Assembly: GCF_001675165.1 (NCBI RefSeq)
Contig: NZ_LROS01000011.1
Location: 124,001 to 188,000, forward strand
Direction of reading: 5' to 3'
DNA length: 64,000 nt
Source of the DNA: Clostridium ragsdalei P11
GTDB taxonomy: Bacteria; Bacillota; Clostridia; Clostridiales; Clostridiaceae
Shown piece by piece: positions 63,784-64,000 of this stretch. The stretch's first letter is position 1. Each line of letters opens with the position of its first letter. Below the pieces are notes generated by a model. The model saw nothing but the letters and a program-made list of their open reading frames with translations, was not told where the DNA came from and did not search any database. A program made the position numbers and the translations under genes.

Positions 63784-63837
63784 ATTATAGAAAAAATTTC
63801 TTAATATTTGTTAACTAAATTCTTAAAAATTTCTTAA
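63784..63837 (-). promoter_or_regulatory. Promoter with four direct-repeat boxes upstream of the PAP2 gene
   Basis: On the minus strand the heptamer TTAAGAA occurs at 63831-63837, 63820-63826 and 63798-63804, with TTAACAA at 63808-63814. Box starts are 11, 12 and 10 nt apart, one helical turn each, the layout bound by OmpR-family dimers. A perfect TATAAT (63784-63789) follows, so the boxes would occupy the -35 region. Confidence 0.6.
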
Positions 63838-63956
63838 GTTATAAGATTACTCATAAAGTTTATAAACAAAAAATCAACTTATGCTGCGAATATTTTTACA
63901 ATCACAAGTACGTTAAATATTTTGATACGTCTAAACAGAAAATTCACAAAAACCTA

Positions 63957-63998
63957 AGGACTTTTGAAAACTCGTACCTCAGACAATTCAAAAGCCCT
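63957..63998 (-). terminator. Terminator of a gene beyond the right edge
   Basis: AGGGCTTTTGAA pairs with TTCAAAAGTCCT in the minus direction (one G-U pair), and TAGGTTTTTG follows. It probably ends a minus-strand gene lying past base 64000. Confidence 0.65.
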
Positions 63999-64000
63999 AA

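Overview
This window looks like core chromosome of a low-GC, endospore-forming, anaerobic Firmicute, most likely Clostridium sensu stricto. The basis is the AT-rich sequence, strong GGAGG ribosome-binding sites, frequent TTG and GTG starts, SpoIVA, SpoIIGA, sigma-E, sigma-G and sigma-K, and classic clostridial gene orders. The solventogenic or acetogenic clostridia (C. kluyveri or C. ljungdahlii group) are a guess from general resemblance only. Every convincing gene lies on the minus strand, so transcription runs from high to low coordinates. No rRNA, tRNA, CRISPR array, transposase or prophage was seen.

Reading in the direction of transcription, 63.7 to 56.5 kb holds a PAP2-type phosphatase overlapping a response regulator and sensor kinase, an uncharacterised helical protein, an AEC transporter/PHP phosphatase/flavin reductase operon and rarA. 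From 56.3 to 54.2 kb is an iscR-iscS-iscU iron-sulfur operon with a visible operator. From 54.1 to 41.5 kb come a PRC-barrel protein, an AI-2E-type permease, a T-box-controlled alaS, ireB, ruvX, a DUF1292 gene, fur, RNase J, a YlbF/YheA-family gene, typA, and a trmR/trhP pair for wobble-uridine modification. From 41.4 to 36.2 kb are a class B PBP, an uninterrupted sigK, pilT and a family 2 glycosyltransferase. From 35.8 to 30.6 kb is the division/sporulation block ftsA-like, ftsZ, spoIIGA, sigE, sigG. From 30.2 to 19.8 kb are ylmC, nrdR, pgeF, then a phosphate region: phoB-phoR-pstSCAB-phoU and a separate DUF47-pit pair. From 19.6 to 14.4 kb are a DUF512 radical-SAM protein, der, gpsA and spoIVA. 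From 14.1 kb to the left edge runs the conserved Firmicute cluster yicC-remA-gmk-rpoZ-coaBC-priA-def-fmt-peptidase-rsmB-rlmN-stp-prkC-rsgA-rpe.

Several parts appear to work together. SpoIIGA activates pro-sigma-E, which would control spoIVA, and sigma-G and sigma-K follow in the same cascade. The PASTA kinase PrkC, its phosphatase, and the kinase-substrate family member IreB are all present. PhoB/PhoR sit directly upstream of the high-affinity Pst system, next to the low-affinity Pit system. TrhP and TrmR are adjacent and should act sequentially on tRNA U34.

I found no clearly new multi-gene system. The least explained material is non-coding: a hairpin-rich dispersed repeat with CGTTATCC and CATCGGATAAA motifs (between spoIIGA and ftsZ, upstream of the ftsA-like gene, and upstream of fur); a small palindromic repeat family in three places; an inverted-repeat element before sigG; and four heptamer repeats in the promoter of the PAP2/two-component operon.
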